Below, piece by piece: positions 45,742-57,754 of a stretch of DNA of 64,000 nucleotides. This DNA comes from Eretmocerus hayati (Eukaryota; Arthropoda; Insecta; Hymenoptera; Aphelinidae). Under the pieces are notes generated by a model. The model made no database searches. It was not told the origin of the DNA and worked only from the letters and a program-made list of their open reading frames with translations. The position numbers and the translations under genes were made by a program. Positions within the stretch are counted from its first letter, which is position 1; each line of letters opens with the position of its first letter. The stretch covers positions 83,442,748 through 83,506,747 of the forward strand of contig CM056742.1 of NCBI GenBank assembly GCA_029851415.1, written 5' to 3'.

Positions 45742-45751
45742 TAGACGCAGC

Positions 45752-46437
45752 CCCTCAATCTGAGATTGTGGAGTAACGGATCCATCAAAACTTCCTACGA
45801 CCCAAAGTGGCGTCATAACTGCGCGGAAAAAAGCTTTAAGCAGGATTCTCCTATTCGGGGCCTCATAGCCAAGGGTGCTGGCTGGTAATAAATTCTTGGG
45901 GCACCCTCGATGGTACATGACTTATTTTTCGGAATTTCTGTAGTTTCGTGTTTATTGGGACATTCTACAACCCAGAGTGGCGTCATAACTGCGCAGATAA
46001 CTGCTCGAAGCTGGATTCCGTCCTGTTTTGGGCCCCATAGCCGAGGGTGCTAGCTGGTAATATTTTTTCTGGGCATCCTCGATAGTACATGACTACTCAA
46101 GCCAGATTTTTGTAGAGTTTCGGGTCCATTGGGACATTCTACAATCCTCAGTGCCATCATAACTGCGCAGATAACTGCTCAAAGCTGGATTCCGCCCTCC
46201 TTTGGGCCCCATAGCGTAGGGTGCTGACTAGTAATGAATTTTTCGGGCATCACTGATGGTACATGACCACTCAATCTGAGGTTTTCTGGAGTTTTGGATC
46301 CGTTGGAACTTTTGACAACCCAAAGTGGTATCGTAACTGCGCGGATAAGAGCTCTTAGCAGGATCCTTCTCTATTCGGGGCCTTACAGCCTACGGTGCTG
46401 GCTGGTTATAAATTCTCTGGACTTCGTCGATACCCCA
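45752..46437. repeat. ~175-bp satellite, right block (four units)
   Basis: The conserved block CATAACTGCGC (or a variant) occurs near 45812, 45982, 46157 and 46332. The units also share GGATTC..CC, GGGCC.CATAGC and GGTACATGAC. They continue the array at 34165-34530. Confidence 0.88.
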
Positions 46438-46770
46438 ATCTTCGGGAGCTGAGGTGCTCCCCTTGGGGTTGAAACACGAGGATGAGGAATCTGGAGCGGA
46501 GTGGGTGATCTAGCCAGTGATTTGCAGATTCTGTGTAACTTCACCATAAATCACATATATTCACTGAGCTTAAGATCCCAATACACAGTTTGTCACCCGC
46601 GTGGAGTCTGCTGCATTAATCGTCCGAGGATGCACTTTTCACACGATCCGCGGGCATACACAGAAAGTATTTTGGTCGATATGATTGGCCGAGAGCCGAT
46701 ATATGAGTGAAAGTCGCGTGCATAGGGTAAACAAAAGATCCGCCGTGGGCCTTGGTCAAAGCTGAACTGA
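46437..46770 (-). repeat. LTR-like repeat copy 2, part A (inverted)
   Basis: This is the reverse complement of 6095-6441. Shared blocks include GGCTAGATCACCCAC, CATATATCG and GCCCACGGCG. It ends exactly where copy 1 passes from part A to part B (CTTCGGGAG at 46443). Confidence 0.8.
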
Positions 46771-46778
46771 ATGTGTAA

Positions 46779-48223
46779 GGCTGAAATGGCCCAACTCAGC
46801 GTGTATAAGGCACGGCGACCTTGCGCGCGCTCTCTACTTTTGCTCGTGTTCTTCACCCTGTATATACTCGCCTGTATACAGGGTGTCCGAAGAGTAACCC
46901 CCCCCCCCCATTTTTTCAGAAATGGTTGGGAATCGGGGAAAACCCCGGAACACGTGTCCCCTCATTTTGAGGGGGACATCCGATGGTGGCCTCGTTTTTT
47001 CACCTTGAAGGACATTTTCAAGGTCATTCGGAGGTCAACTGGATTTTTTAAAATCGAAACAACTATTTTTGACCTCAAATCCTGAAAGAACATGAAAAAT
47101 GATGAAACTTTTTTTGACCTGACATGACCTTGGCGGGATAAATGGAGGTCAGCACAGGTTGACGGAAACCGTTGTCGCTCCAAGAGTGAGCATTTTATCG
47201 AAAAATGTTTCGGATAAGAGTTGTTCTTGATCACAGTAGGGAAGAGCTAATGACCTCGTTTTTCACCTCAAAGGTCATTTCAAGGTCATTTGAAGGGCAA
47301 CTAGATTTTTTCAAATGGAAACACCTTTTTCTGACCTAGAATTCTGGAAATAACATGGAAAATGATGAAACTTTTGTTTGAAACTTTTTTTGACCCGACT
47401 TGACCCTGGCGAGGAAGAAAGTGGGTGTCTTTGTTGGAAAAATTAAGTTGACCTCCGAATCAACTTAAAAATGACCTCCAAGGTCGGAAACGAGGTCATC
47501 AGGTCTTCTCTACTGTGATCATGAACAACTTTTACCCCAAATATTTTTCGATAAAATTCTCACTCTTAGGGTGACAGTGGTCACCGCCAACCCGTGCTGA
47601 CCTCCATTTACCTCGCCAAGGTCAAGTCGGGTCAAAAAAAGTTTCAAACAAAAGTTTCATCATTTTTCATGTTCTTCCACAATTCTAGGTCAGAAGTAGG
47701 TGTTTCCATTCAAAAAAATTTAGTTGACTTCCAAATGACCTTGAAAATGGCCTTCAAGGTAAAGAACAAGGTCATAAGCTCTTTTCTACTGTGATCATGA
47801 ACAACTTTTACACTGAACATTTTTCGATAAAATGCTCACTCTTGGAGCGACAGCGGTTACCGTCAACCCGTGCTGACCTTCATTCATCTCGCCAAGGTCG
47901 AGTCGGGGCAAAAAAAGTTTCAAACAAAAGTTCCATCATTTATATGTTCTTTCAGAATTCTAGGTCAGAAGTCGGTGTTTCCATTTGAAAAAATCTAGTA
48001 GACCTCCAAATGACATTTAAAATAAAAACAAAGCCACCTTCGGATGTCCCCCTCAAAATAAGGGGACACGTGTTCCGGGGTTCTTTCCGATCCCCAACCA
48101 TTTTTGAAAAGAATCGGGGAGTACTTACTTTTCGGACACCCTGTATACAAAAGAGAAAAACATGTGCAGAAATAGAGAGCGCGCACGAGGTCGCCATGCT
48201 CCGTACACGCCAAATTGGGCCGT
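46779..48223. mobile_element. Long foldback with TA-flanked, mariner-like ends and tandem arms
   Basis: The core 46879-48143 starts CAGGGTGTCCGAAGAGTAA and ends in its reverse complement (TTACTTTTCGGACACCCTG), flanked by TA on both sides as in Tc1/mariner-type elements. Each arm holds two tandem copies of a ~280-base unit (GGTCAGAARTMGGTGTTTCC, ACTGTGATCATGAACAACTT), facing outward-inward in mirror order about a centre near 47455. Outside the TA, a further ~90 bases on each side also pair (GAGAGCGCGC...GGTCGCC...TACACGC...GGGCC). No transposase is present. Confidence 0.78.
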
Positions 48224-48299
48224 TTTGACGCGTGAAATAGTAATTTCTTTCGAAATCACTATTCCACGCCATTCTAGATTCAGGGGCACCAATCTGCCT

Positions 48300-48640
48300 G
48301 AACTTGTCATTTTGGTGATAAACATGGGTAATCTCGAGTCGTTCCTTCCTTGACAGCGTTTGAAGCTCCAATATTTTGCTTACGAGTTTCGCCCCCCCCC
48401 CTCCCTGGCCAATTTTTTTGCATGAATATTTCAGTTAAGACACTTGCATCGATCATCGATCGAACAAGTCATCTCGGGACTCTTGACTCGGTCCCGATTC
48501 CAACTATAACAGTGTGTAGCAGACTCGAGCAGACTGTAGCAGACGAGCAGAATACTTACTTTCCTTTGATTCTGCACCTGAATGAGTATCTTATTCCGAG
48601 ATCTCCTTGCAGCCTCCTGGGCCTGGCACCTGCCGCGCCT
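48300..48640 (+). repeat. LTR-like repeat copy 2, part B (direct)
   Basis: It matches 6445-6760 in direct orientation: GTGATRAACATGGG, TTGACAGCGTTT, GACTCTTGACTCGG, GTAGCAGACT, GACGAGCAGAATA and CAGCCTCCTGGGCCT. In part A of the same copy the orientation is opposite. Confidence 0.8.
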
Positions 48641-49851
48641 TTTGATATAACAGTTACCGACCAGATCTGATGATATCTCTGTCATTCTCGGGTCACTCAC
48701 CACCCTTGAATCCAGAATATTCAGTCGTTGAGCTAAATATGAGTGCTCCTATCATTAATTCTGAACAATTGCTAATTGGACATTTGAAGGAACGATTACT
48801 TCGCGCCGAATTCGTAGGAGATGATCATTAATCTCGTCTGATTCATCTTCGAAGAATAAGTCTCAATACGGAACTCCTTGATCATTTCCAAGTAGGATGA
48901 GCCCAGCAAGGGCCTAAATAAGGAGAAAAATGGAATTGTGAGAAATGGTTAGTTTGCGATAGAGTCAGTTCAGCTCAACCGTGCGTAGTGGTGGTGGAAC
49001 AAGATTTCTTGTCCACTCTTACATTGACGGTGATAAACTCGTGAATCAGATCAGCTCCGATTTACTGTCGGGAAAATCTTATCACACACGATCAATACGA
49101 GAATAACCCTGTTTCCAACTTTTGCATCGGGTCTAACAATTCCTGTCATGTTTGTGACACGCTCCACTTCTCTCTTTCGTGAACTGCCTGTCTGAGCGAA
49201 TGATCCCTGCTCGCCATTTCTTGCTTTGGTTTGGAAATTTTCATCTTGTGACTGTCGATCTTCCCCCTCTCCTTCCATAAATTGCCTGTCGGACCAATTT
49301 GTGTCACGTGACCGTATTGGCGTCGAGCCGACTACTCCTATGCATGTTTGGGATGAAGGATGGGGTCTTATCTCCATTCTGGCATGTCATCTTTGCATCT
49401 TTGACATGCAAGTTGCAATTGATCTTTGGAGTTCGACTCACTATCTTTGTCCGTCATTGGAAATTCTGAATCGATCATGGCCGAAACTACCTCACTCAAT
49501 TATCCCCCTGGTACTCCTCTTTGGTGAGATACAATACTACAATCAATTGTTCTTCCAGAGAAATACCGAGCAGCATACGGATGTGAAAACGAAACTCTCA
49601 AGATAGAATGTGGAATCGGAGAATTCATACACTTGATTCGAGCGAACTATGGGAGATTCTCCATTACGATCTGTAATGAGCATGGTGATACTGAGTGGAG
49701 TGTCGATTGTAAATCACCAAAAACCTTCCGTGTTTTGTATAGCAGGTGAGAAATATGGGTATACAAGTATTCTTGACTGATATCGCACCATATATATAAC
49801 GATGCCCTATTCAGACGTGTCATGCAACCGGACTGGGGAATGGTTTCCATC
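48641..49851. other. Unassigned segment
   Basis: Frames of 108 (49051-49377 minus) and 126 codons (49226-49606 plus) overlap each other and have no recognisable domain. No repeat boundary was seen. Confidence 0.3.
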
Positions 49852-51288
49852 GATATGGGAGAATCCCAGAAACTTTTGACTTCTGGCCTCTGAAAGTTAA
49901 AATATAGAAAGACGCGGGTTACATGTCTGAAAATGTCCATACAACTTCTCTGAAGGCTCCAAAAACATGACTCTCAATGTGGGTCATCTGAAAAAATCGC
50001 TATACAGCTCACAGAACAAAGTCTTGGGCCACGTTTTGGGAATTCTTCAAAAATTCGTTCCGAATTTTTCATTTATTAGGTGAGCGTCGGTGGCCGACCA
50101 GAGGCTCTCTTACAGGATACTTGAATAGATGTCAAAGACTCTAGACTTCCAAAATTCATGACTTGAAGCGCACAATTGTAATGATGGAGGCTTGTGACTT
50201 ATCGCAAGGTGGCAGAAACACACCAAATATTGAGGTGTCTCGGTCCTACCAGATCCCATCATTCACTGACATACAAGATGTGGAGAATGAATACGATCCT
50301 AGTTATCCTTGTACAAATCCGGACTGTCTTTGAACCTTTGAAAGATTTTATGGAACGTTTCGTGACAATTTCGTCTATGTGAAATTTTCAATAGCCGCCA
50401 CTCACACAGATGGTACTCTAGAATGCGCTAGAGTCTGAGCGTAGCGAGGTAGGTATGGCATCTTGATACTATCATGCACTATTTCTCGGTATACTGGAGT
50501 CCATCCGTTGATTACAACGAGCGTACACCGCCGAGAACTGCGTAAATATACCATGATTGACTCTAATTTTTTCCGTTTGAACGCGATTCCTTGATTTCCC
50601 CATTTATGCACATGGGCCTGCAATAGGTCGATGCCTTCATATCTGCGCGAGCAACACAATGAGCCCATCTGGAAGACCCTCTACGACACGCTAAAAAATG
50701 TATTAGTCTAAGAATGGGGGTAATGATTTCTCATCGGAATGGAGTGACAGACTGTCCAGTGCGTGTCACGGCTAAGTACATCGATGTACACCCCCCAGGA
50801 AGGTGAACTGCACAAGCATGACGGTCAGTTACCGTTCGAGATCTTCCGTCTTACTCGCACTCGTACCATAACCTATGAGTGCGAGTGAGACAGGAGATCT
50901 CGAATGCTACTCTGACCGTCACGGCTGTGCAGTTCACTTTCCTCGGGAGTGTACATCTCCCTCGAAGAAAAGAACCATAACTTTGGATCATAAGAAACAT
51001 ATATGCAGAGTGACGAAACCTGCTGTAGTATGCTAAAACTACGAGGACTTGACGAATTTTGAGAGTTGGTTCGAGTGACACGTCGATTCCCCGATTTTTG
51101 GGTGTTTTCTCGCTCATTATCTTCTTCACTGTCCACCCACATCCACAAATTGATCCCAACTTTGGTGTTCACTTTCAGGACATTCAAACTGAGGGAATTT
51201 GACTGGTGAGGCCTCATTACACGTCACATAGCCCAAATGATGGTAGAGTGACAGCAAAAGTCAAAAGTTTCTGGGATTTTCCCATATC
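49852..51288. repeat. Segment bounded by 31-base inverted repeats, with a long central hairpin
   Basis: 49852-49882 (GATATGGGAGAATCCCAGAA...) is the reverse complement of 51258-51288 with one mismatch. Inside, 50783-50957 folds into a hairpin with arms of about 80 bases (GATGTACACYCCC.AGGAA.GTGAACTGCAC... down to CTCGCACTC). No coding frame is convincing. It may be a TIR element, but no target duplication was recognised. Confidence 0.55.
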
Positions 51289-54200
51289 TAGGGAACAATG
51301 TCAACGCCACGGCTCTCGAGTTCTGAAACTCGGGTGAGCTCGCATCTCGATCTCGATCTTCTTGTTTGCAACAGTCGAAATACTGCTGGAATTCGGGAGA
51401 ACTAGTTGGATATGTCAAGAGCTTCTGAGAGCACAGATTTCTCGTGTGATGAGAATTTGCATATGTGTACCAAATGTCTGGGAAGTACGTATTCCCCCTT
51501 ATTTTCCTCTGAGAATCGTAAAAAAGTTGTGATCACAGTATCCAGATAGTAAAATAAGCGAAAAACCTTGAAGTGAGACCGTACACGATTGAAAGGTCAA
51601 TCTAAGCGCTGTACCCACACAAATCTAGATCCAGTTTGAGTCTAGATTTCAGGTTAACGAATCAAGGTTGGGTCCACTTGGAACCTGGAGCTTATCCAGT
51701 TTGAATCAAGACTCGCAGACTTGGGTCTCGGGTGTCAGACTTGGGCTGAGAATGGCCGAAGACGGTGAGCCTGAACCAAGTTTGAATCCAACTGAAAGAA
51801 ACTCCAAATCCCAACGGGGTTATCAAACATAGATCGGAACAAGTTACCAAAAATCCCCCCCCCCCCCCCGCAACCCACTAGGCGATTATCAAATGAGACG
51901 ATTCCCAAGCCTCTTAATTCGAAGAATGTAGAATTTGTGTTCACGATCATTACGCAGCTTATCTCACGATCTAATGAGTGGACAACATAATTTTAGGTGA
52001 CGAATGTCCACCATAGGAGAATATAATTTTGTCTTGTATTCCCGGTGTAGGAACCGAATCCATGTCCAGTTTTGCTCATATGCGTCAGGATTTCTTGTCA
52101 ATCGCGGAAAATCGGTTCTCCAAAATATATTGTTTTCGAGATTTTTTCTCAATTTTCGGACTTGATTATCCGGCGAGAGAGTGTCATTTGCTTTAAATGC
52201 ATAACAAGACATGTTTCTGTGAGTAATGTGATCCGTTGCACACGATCCCGGTGATTCTAGAGCACCACAACGCACTCGTGGAGTGTTATGAGCCAATCGG
52301 TCTACCAAGTATCTGGGAATGAGTCCAATTTCGCGATAAATTCTCGAAAAACTATGGAACTGGCTGAGGTAAACCGATTTGACCATTCAAGGTCGCATTT
52401 CCTTTGTTTTCGTAAGCTTTTCGATAAAGTGACTTGTACGGAAGTCTTAGAGTGTATGATTTGATGCCATATATGTCTTAAAACACATGTTTTTGCAATA
52501 ATTTTTGCTGCATTAGAATCAGGAAAAGAAGAATTTCTCCTTGCACGGGGTATCCAAACATGGTTTTCCGACGCAATTGAACATCTAAACACGGTCCGGT
52601 AGTCAGTTGAATTCTTGTCTAGGCTGACCAAATCCCGGGGGAACAGATTCCTCGCTCCTGACGAAGAATCTTGACGTGGTAATGAACTACGGAATACCGC
52701 ATTGAGACAGTCATTTCGCATCGGGAAACCACGATTGCATACCCCGTGCTAGGGAAGATTTCCCTCCTCGTGAAAAGGTGCTCCTGCAGCAGGGCTATAC
52801 TCGACTGCCGACCGCAAGTGGGATTCTTGTTGTATATGATTCGAGACTTTTGCTGGGTCCAAACTTAACGAGAATCGGAATCGCCACATCAGCCGTTTTC
52901 GAAAAAAATGGGAGAGGGTGTATTTGGGACACTTTCGACTCCTCCACTCTCGATAACTCGGAGGAAACACGCTCTATCGAAAAATTCGTTGAGTAACTCC
53001 TTGTGAACCTTCGCAGGATAAACAAACAATCTCTACCCATTTTTCCATATGAAACCTCCTGTTTCTGTAATGAGCGTATTCAGTCCAAGATCCGTATTCT
53101 CACTCTCTTCATAGATTCGACCCCGTCATTCGATGGGAACGAATCCCATCGAAAAATTCATGGAGCAACTCACAGAGTGAAGGTGTTTCCATTCACAATC
53201 CATATTCACCCTGTTTTTATCCATGGTTCCGACCCCATGACTTGAGGCGAACGCATTCGTAGTATACGGGGCACAATAGCCGGACACCGATGACGTCACA
53301 CCGGCTATAGTATCATCGGTGGAATTTTTTCACCGCGCAGATTCGAACGGGTTTTGGCAGTGCCGGTGCTCCTCCGCAGCGGCCGGCTCCTCTCCCCCAC
53401 CCCTTGTGCCAACCTATCACCACGCACAGGAGAAATCCGGCTTCGCCGTGTTTCCCAAGTGTTGGAAACGCCGGATCGACACCGCGCAGTCGAATCCTCT
53501 GACCATGGAAATTACGTGCCCACACGCACGTATGAGGGAGAGAGAGGGAGAGAGGTATACAACGATTTGATCGCACAAGAGGCGAGGATACAAATGTAGG
53601 TATACGGCGATTCGATCGCCAGACACAAATGTAGTGACTTGAGTTGTTCGAATCAGGCTTCACGTCGGTGCCTATAGTAGCGCTGCCGCTTTGGTCTAGA
53701 CAAACGCATGCGGGCAGGGAACATTCTTGCTCGGGACGATTCGTTCTCGACGAGTCCCGCTTGGATTCAAAGACCCGAATGCTGTCTCGTTCTCAGCATT
53801 GGAAACGAGCTTCTCACTAGAAACCCATGTGAGTTTATCTTGGTTTTTTCGAGGTTACAACGTCTGATTGAGACCTATGTTGATACGAGTGTATTGGAAA
53901 ATGATGAGTTATTCATTCCTGAGACACATTTTATCTAGAGAATGTACATCGTTAATGATCGAAGTGATCCGATCATCATTGTATAGAAGATTTCTACTGA
54001 AGTTTGTGGACACAAATGGTCCTTGATCTAATGAATCTTTTCACCCTCGAGAAGGCAGGGTGGAAAGAGTGAATTGACCACTGTAAGGTGTAGACCGCCT
54101 GAAAACTTTGCATCTTTTCCAGGTCACCCAGGACGTAGATGCAATAGACGCGTTTTCTCTCTCGTTTTTTCACTCAATCGGAGTGGTATGACGCTGTGGA

Positions 54201-54601
54201 AGAGTGAAGTACGATGGCGGTTTCCTTGTAGGCCTAATCCGCCGCATGTGCATTTTATGAATGATCATTGTAATCGAGCAGCTTTATAATTTTCAACGGG
54301 TCCTTGAGCATGTATTCACCGATGATCCTCTGGAATGCTGGATCCCCGAATGGTTTCGCATAGTCGAAATCGGGGTCTACTGTGTATTTTGTCACGGCGT
54401 TCCATTGGTACTGTGAGTGCCATAACCCCAAAATTCTGGTTTTTATTTCTGATAATCCAAGATAGAACTGTCTATTAATTTCATCTAATATTCAAATCTC
54501 CGCGCGCCTCTGAGTCGGTAAAGTAGCGATCTTTTCGCCTTCTGACTGATGCGCAATGTAAATACTCGCATATGGGCGTGCTCATATACATGCTCTAACA
54601 C
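51289..54601. other. Unassigned segment
   Basis: Two overlapping minus-strand frames of 139-140 codons (51964-52386 and 52302-52721) show no domain. A run of about 15 C is at 51857. 52940-53010 and 53115-53185 are diverged direct repeats (YCATCGAAAAATTCRTKGAG core). A (GAGA)n stretch is at 53532-53552. Nothing else was supported. Confidence 0.35.
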
Positions 54602-55215
54602 ATAGAAACTCGGGAAATTCCACGAGTTTCTATGAGGAATTTTTCATAGGAAACTATATGAAATGAAATAGTATATTACGCAACAAGTGCGAGAAGGTCA
54701 ATTTTCGCACAAGTTGCCAAACGAGTGCGAGAAGTTAATATTCACGCACACTTTGAAACTTCTCGCACAGCCAGAAGAACACATTTACGCATGCTCGCGA
54801 AGCGATGTACGATAAATATGTACTTTTGGGTGTGCGAGAAGTTTCGAAGTGTGCGTGAATGTTACTTCTCGCGCGAGTTGGCAACGTGTGCGGAAACTTC
54901 TCGCACGTGTTGCGTATACTATTTTTTGCAACTGTGCGCGAAGTTGTAATTAAATGCACCACTGTCCGAGCAAGAATATCTTGGAAACGAAGTTTTCAAG
55001 AAAGGCCAAATTCAGAGGGATGACGTGACATCATATTTTGGAACTGTGCGTGAATGAAAATGCATTAGAGCGAGAAGTTACATTTACGCACACTTCACCA
55101 GTGCGTAAATGTAAAACTGTGCGAGAAGTCATTCACGCATTACTTCTCGCACTGTAAATAATGAAGAGAAGTTTCATTTTTTTACAACTTCGCGCACACA
55201 GTTGCAAAAAATTTT
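54602..55215. repeat. Cluster of palindromes built from TGCGAGAAGT / ACTTCTCGCA
   Basis: 54602-54635 is a hairpin with exact 12-bp arms (CATAGAAACTCG). 54668-54925 is a foldback whose arms share AATAGTAT...ACGCAACA.GTGCGAGAAG, TTGCCAA, ATTCACGCACACTT and GAAACTTCTCGCACA. 54925-55210 is a second foldback: outer arms TTTTTTGCAACTGTG.CGCGAAGTTG, inner arms GTGCGTGAATG and CATTTACGCACACTTCAC. The decamer occurs at least eleven times in both orientations. No gene is present. Confidence 0.85.
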
Positions 55216-55344
55216 TTCATACCATCATAGAGCTGATTTTCTGAGCTTTCCAGAACATATGAGTTTTTTCTGAAAACAATTCATTTGCTATTTGTTTTTT
55301 ATTTTACAATCTAATTTTTTCGATGAAAAACGTACCATAACGTT

Positions 55345-55597
55345 TGTTTAGAACGGGAGCGGGTGCACTTAATAAAATGAACTCCATAGTTTAAATAAAC
55401 AATCAAACTATATTGAAGTAACTAAAATAGGCTCATTACATATTGAGTGAAGTGGTGCGGTCGGCTGCTGGACGGAAACTGGCGAGAGCCGCAGAAGGCG
55501 ACAATCGCAACGGCGCTGAACGTGAGAGCGAACTCAAAATGGTGGCGGCGCGCCAAGATTCAAATAGGTAGGAGAGCAATGAGTATAATACTAAACA
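55345..55597 (-). repeat. 3' LTR of the BEL/Pao element
   Basis: TGTTTAGAACGGGAGC at the left end, ACTAAACA at the right. The ends form a short imperfect inverted repeat. The adjacent plus-strand bases 55598-55611 (TTCCGCCCACCTCG) are the complement of a polypurine tract. Confidence 0.94.
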
Positions 55598-56263
55598 TTC
55601 CGCCCACCTCGATTGATTACAACTTAGCAATCGACAACTTAAGTAAATCAATTTCACAAGAATATCAGTGAGTCGACTTGAATGCAAAAAGGATATAATG
55701 CAAACGTGACACTGCCAAAAAAATAGAAATCGCAAAGAGCAATATGCTCAAGAGCTATTTTGCTCTGAATTGAAAGAAAACTCATATCTAATGAAACAAA
55801 AAAGTTCAGTATATCTCAACTGTTCGTACTTCAGAGTACCTCCTGACTGATGAATATCAAATATAAACTAAGGCTATTATGTACATCGGAAATCTTCCTG
55901 CTGAATGAACAGAAAGGAATATCTTCATCATCGAAAAAGGAATCAAAAGAAAATCGAGCATTTTATCAATTCGATTGCACAGAAGGTATGCTGAATTCCG
56001 GCTACCCGAGTCAGCAGACTCAAGAAGAAGGCACGTTCATCCTCGTAGGAGTGAACGTCCTTGGCAACCGCACAAGGGACTCTAATTTCATATAGTGATC
56101 GCCAGATTGCGAGACACTAACCTAGTGCTCGCGCATCAACGGGTCACTGATACTACTTCACTAAATGGCTCTAAGTTGCAATCTGAAACGAATTTAAACT
56201 CGAGAACTCTACGTTCTGAAATCTTCAACAGAATCAATCACTTAGTGTCCTGTAATTGAGAAT
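55598..56263 (-). other. 3' non-coding region of the BEL/Pao element, with PPT
   Basis: It runs from the integrase stop to the 3' LTR. The PPT on the minus strand is CGAGGTGGGCGGAA. The remaining 650 bases have no supported gene. Confidence 0.6.
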
Positions 56264-57754
56264 TCAATTCTCATCACTTTCGTCTTCGGAGGCTACAGGA
56301 ACGAGTAGAACGAGCTTAACAATTGGTCGAGTGAACGCAGATGTGGCTGTACGAAGCTTGACTACTCGAACTCGTCCATCAGAATCAGAGCAGGTTTCTG
56401 TGATCACAGCTGAAGGCCAAGAAGCAGGTGCTCGGCACTCATCCCGAATCAAGACGACATCTCCAACTCGATAAGCTCTCGAAGGTTTCGACCATTTCTG
56501 TCGTTCCTGCAGTGCTTGCAGATAATTTTTGGACCAAGACGACCAAAATTCCTGAACTAGCTGGTATCGCTTGCCAACCGAAATTGGCCCTGATGGAACG
56601 GATGGCTCTGGAATTATGAAGGAGGGCCTTTGTATAAGAAAATGCGCAGGTGTGAGCGCAGCGAGATCAGAAGGATCATCTCTGAGAGGCGCAAGGGGCC
56701 TTGAAGTCATGCATTCTTCGATCTGACTGAGAACAGTAGAGAATTCAACAAAGGTTAATACGTGATCACCAACTATCCTTCTGAAGTGATGCTTGGCGGA
56801 CTTGACAGCCGTATCCCAAATGCCTCCGGAGTGAGGAGCAGACGGTGGGTTGAATCTCCATTTAGTTCCCATGTTGGTCAGATCGATCGCAATCTCCTTG
56901 AAATCTTCGGAAGCCTCGTCGAAACGCTTTCGGATCTCGGCCTCTGCACCAACGAAGTTCAGCGCGTTGTCGCACTCCAATCTCGAACAACGCCCTCGTC
57001 ATGCAGTGAAGCGTTCGAAGGCGGCAATAAAGGCTTCTGAAGTGCAATCCTCCACAGCTTCCAAATAAGCGGCTCTTGTGCTTAGACATATAAAAACACA
57101 AATATAAGCTTTCATGGTGCCCCTACCGCGAGTTTTCGTAAGACGTATTTTGAACGGACCAGCAAAGTCCACACCAGAATACTCGAACGGATAAGCGGGA
57201 GTGACCCGTACCTTGGGAAGATCTTCCATCAATTGAGTTGACAATTTTCCTGAATAGCGGAGACATACCGTGCATTGATTTATTGCGACCTTCACTGCTT
57301 GTCTGCCCTTAAGTATCCAAAACTGATTACGTAGACAAGTCAATGTCAGTTGCGTCCCACCATGCTGACTCTCTACGTGCGCTCACCTGATGGATAGAAC
57401 AGTCAGTGGACTGTGACATGGTAGAATCAAAGGATGCCTTGCCTGGTAAACGAGAGAAGCATGCCGAAGTCTACCACCAACTCTCAGTAGCCCTTGATCG
57501 AGAAATGGCCGTAACTTTAGTAAGTTGGTATCCTTGAGTTTCCTTCTCTGCTCGAGGCCTCTGAAACTATCACCAAAACTATTCTTCTGGTCGAGATAAA
57601 TCCATAGCAATTCAGCATTTTTGAGTTCTCTAGGTTTCAACAAACCCTCTGAAATAGCGTCAAACTCAATGGATTTCAACTTCAAAAATCTAATTTTGTC
57701 TCTTCTTTCATTGCTCAGACAGAGGCTTAGCTTCGTCAAAAAGCGGAGACACAT
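56264..57754 (-). pseudogene. pol: BEL/Pao integrase
   Basis: One frame runs from 57754 to 56264, with a TGA at 57383 and another stop near 56999. It starts with the pre-integrase region (LRPFLDQGLLRVGGRLRHASL...HPLILP) and continues CTVCLRYSGK and the first catalytic D in GVDFAGPF. The second D is in ECDNALNFVGA. The position of the catalytic glutamate reads GGIWDTAVKSAKHH, an E-to-D change relative to G-G-L-W-E in the other Pao copy of this window. The C-terminal part has LTPAHFLI and YRVGDVVLIRDE. The product would end EDESDEN. Confidence 0.87.

Larger units (their letters stand above)
34536..45751. mobile_element. TIR DNA transposon (~0.87 kb), split by a Gypsy insertion
   Basis: The left terminal repeat starts GCTGCGTCTTTATTGCTACG at 34536. 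The right terminal repeat, read in reverse complement, starts GCTGCGTCTA at 45751, is broken by the LTR element, and resumes at 35398 (TTTACATTAGAGCGTATGCC). The arms share GCAGCGGA.G.GC.GCG, GAGCTTTYTGCT and TTGTCTGYATGTTTATTTTT. Apart from the nested LTR element only 863 bases on the left and 10 on the right belong to it. It has no transposase. Superfamily not assigned. Confidence 0.7.

Noticed and set aside
46962..47988. Three similar open frames on both strands as a protein family
   Set aside because: They are translations of the repeated units in the foldback arms, present because the DNA repeats, with no start, domain or context.
51964..52721. Two long overlapping minus-strand frames (139 and 140 codons)
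   Set aside because: They use different frames, resemble nothing known, and have no neighbouring element structure. Left as unassigned.
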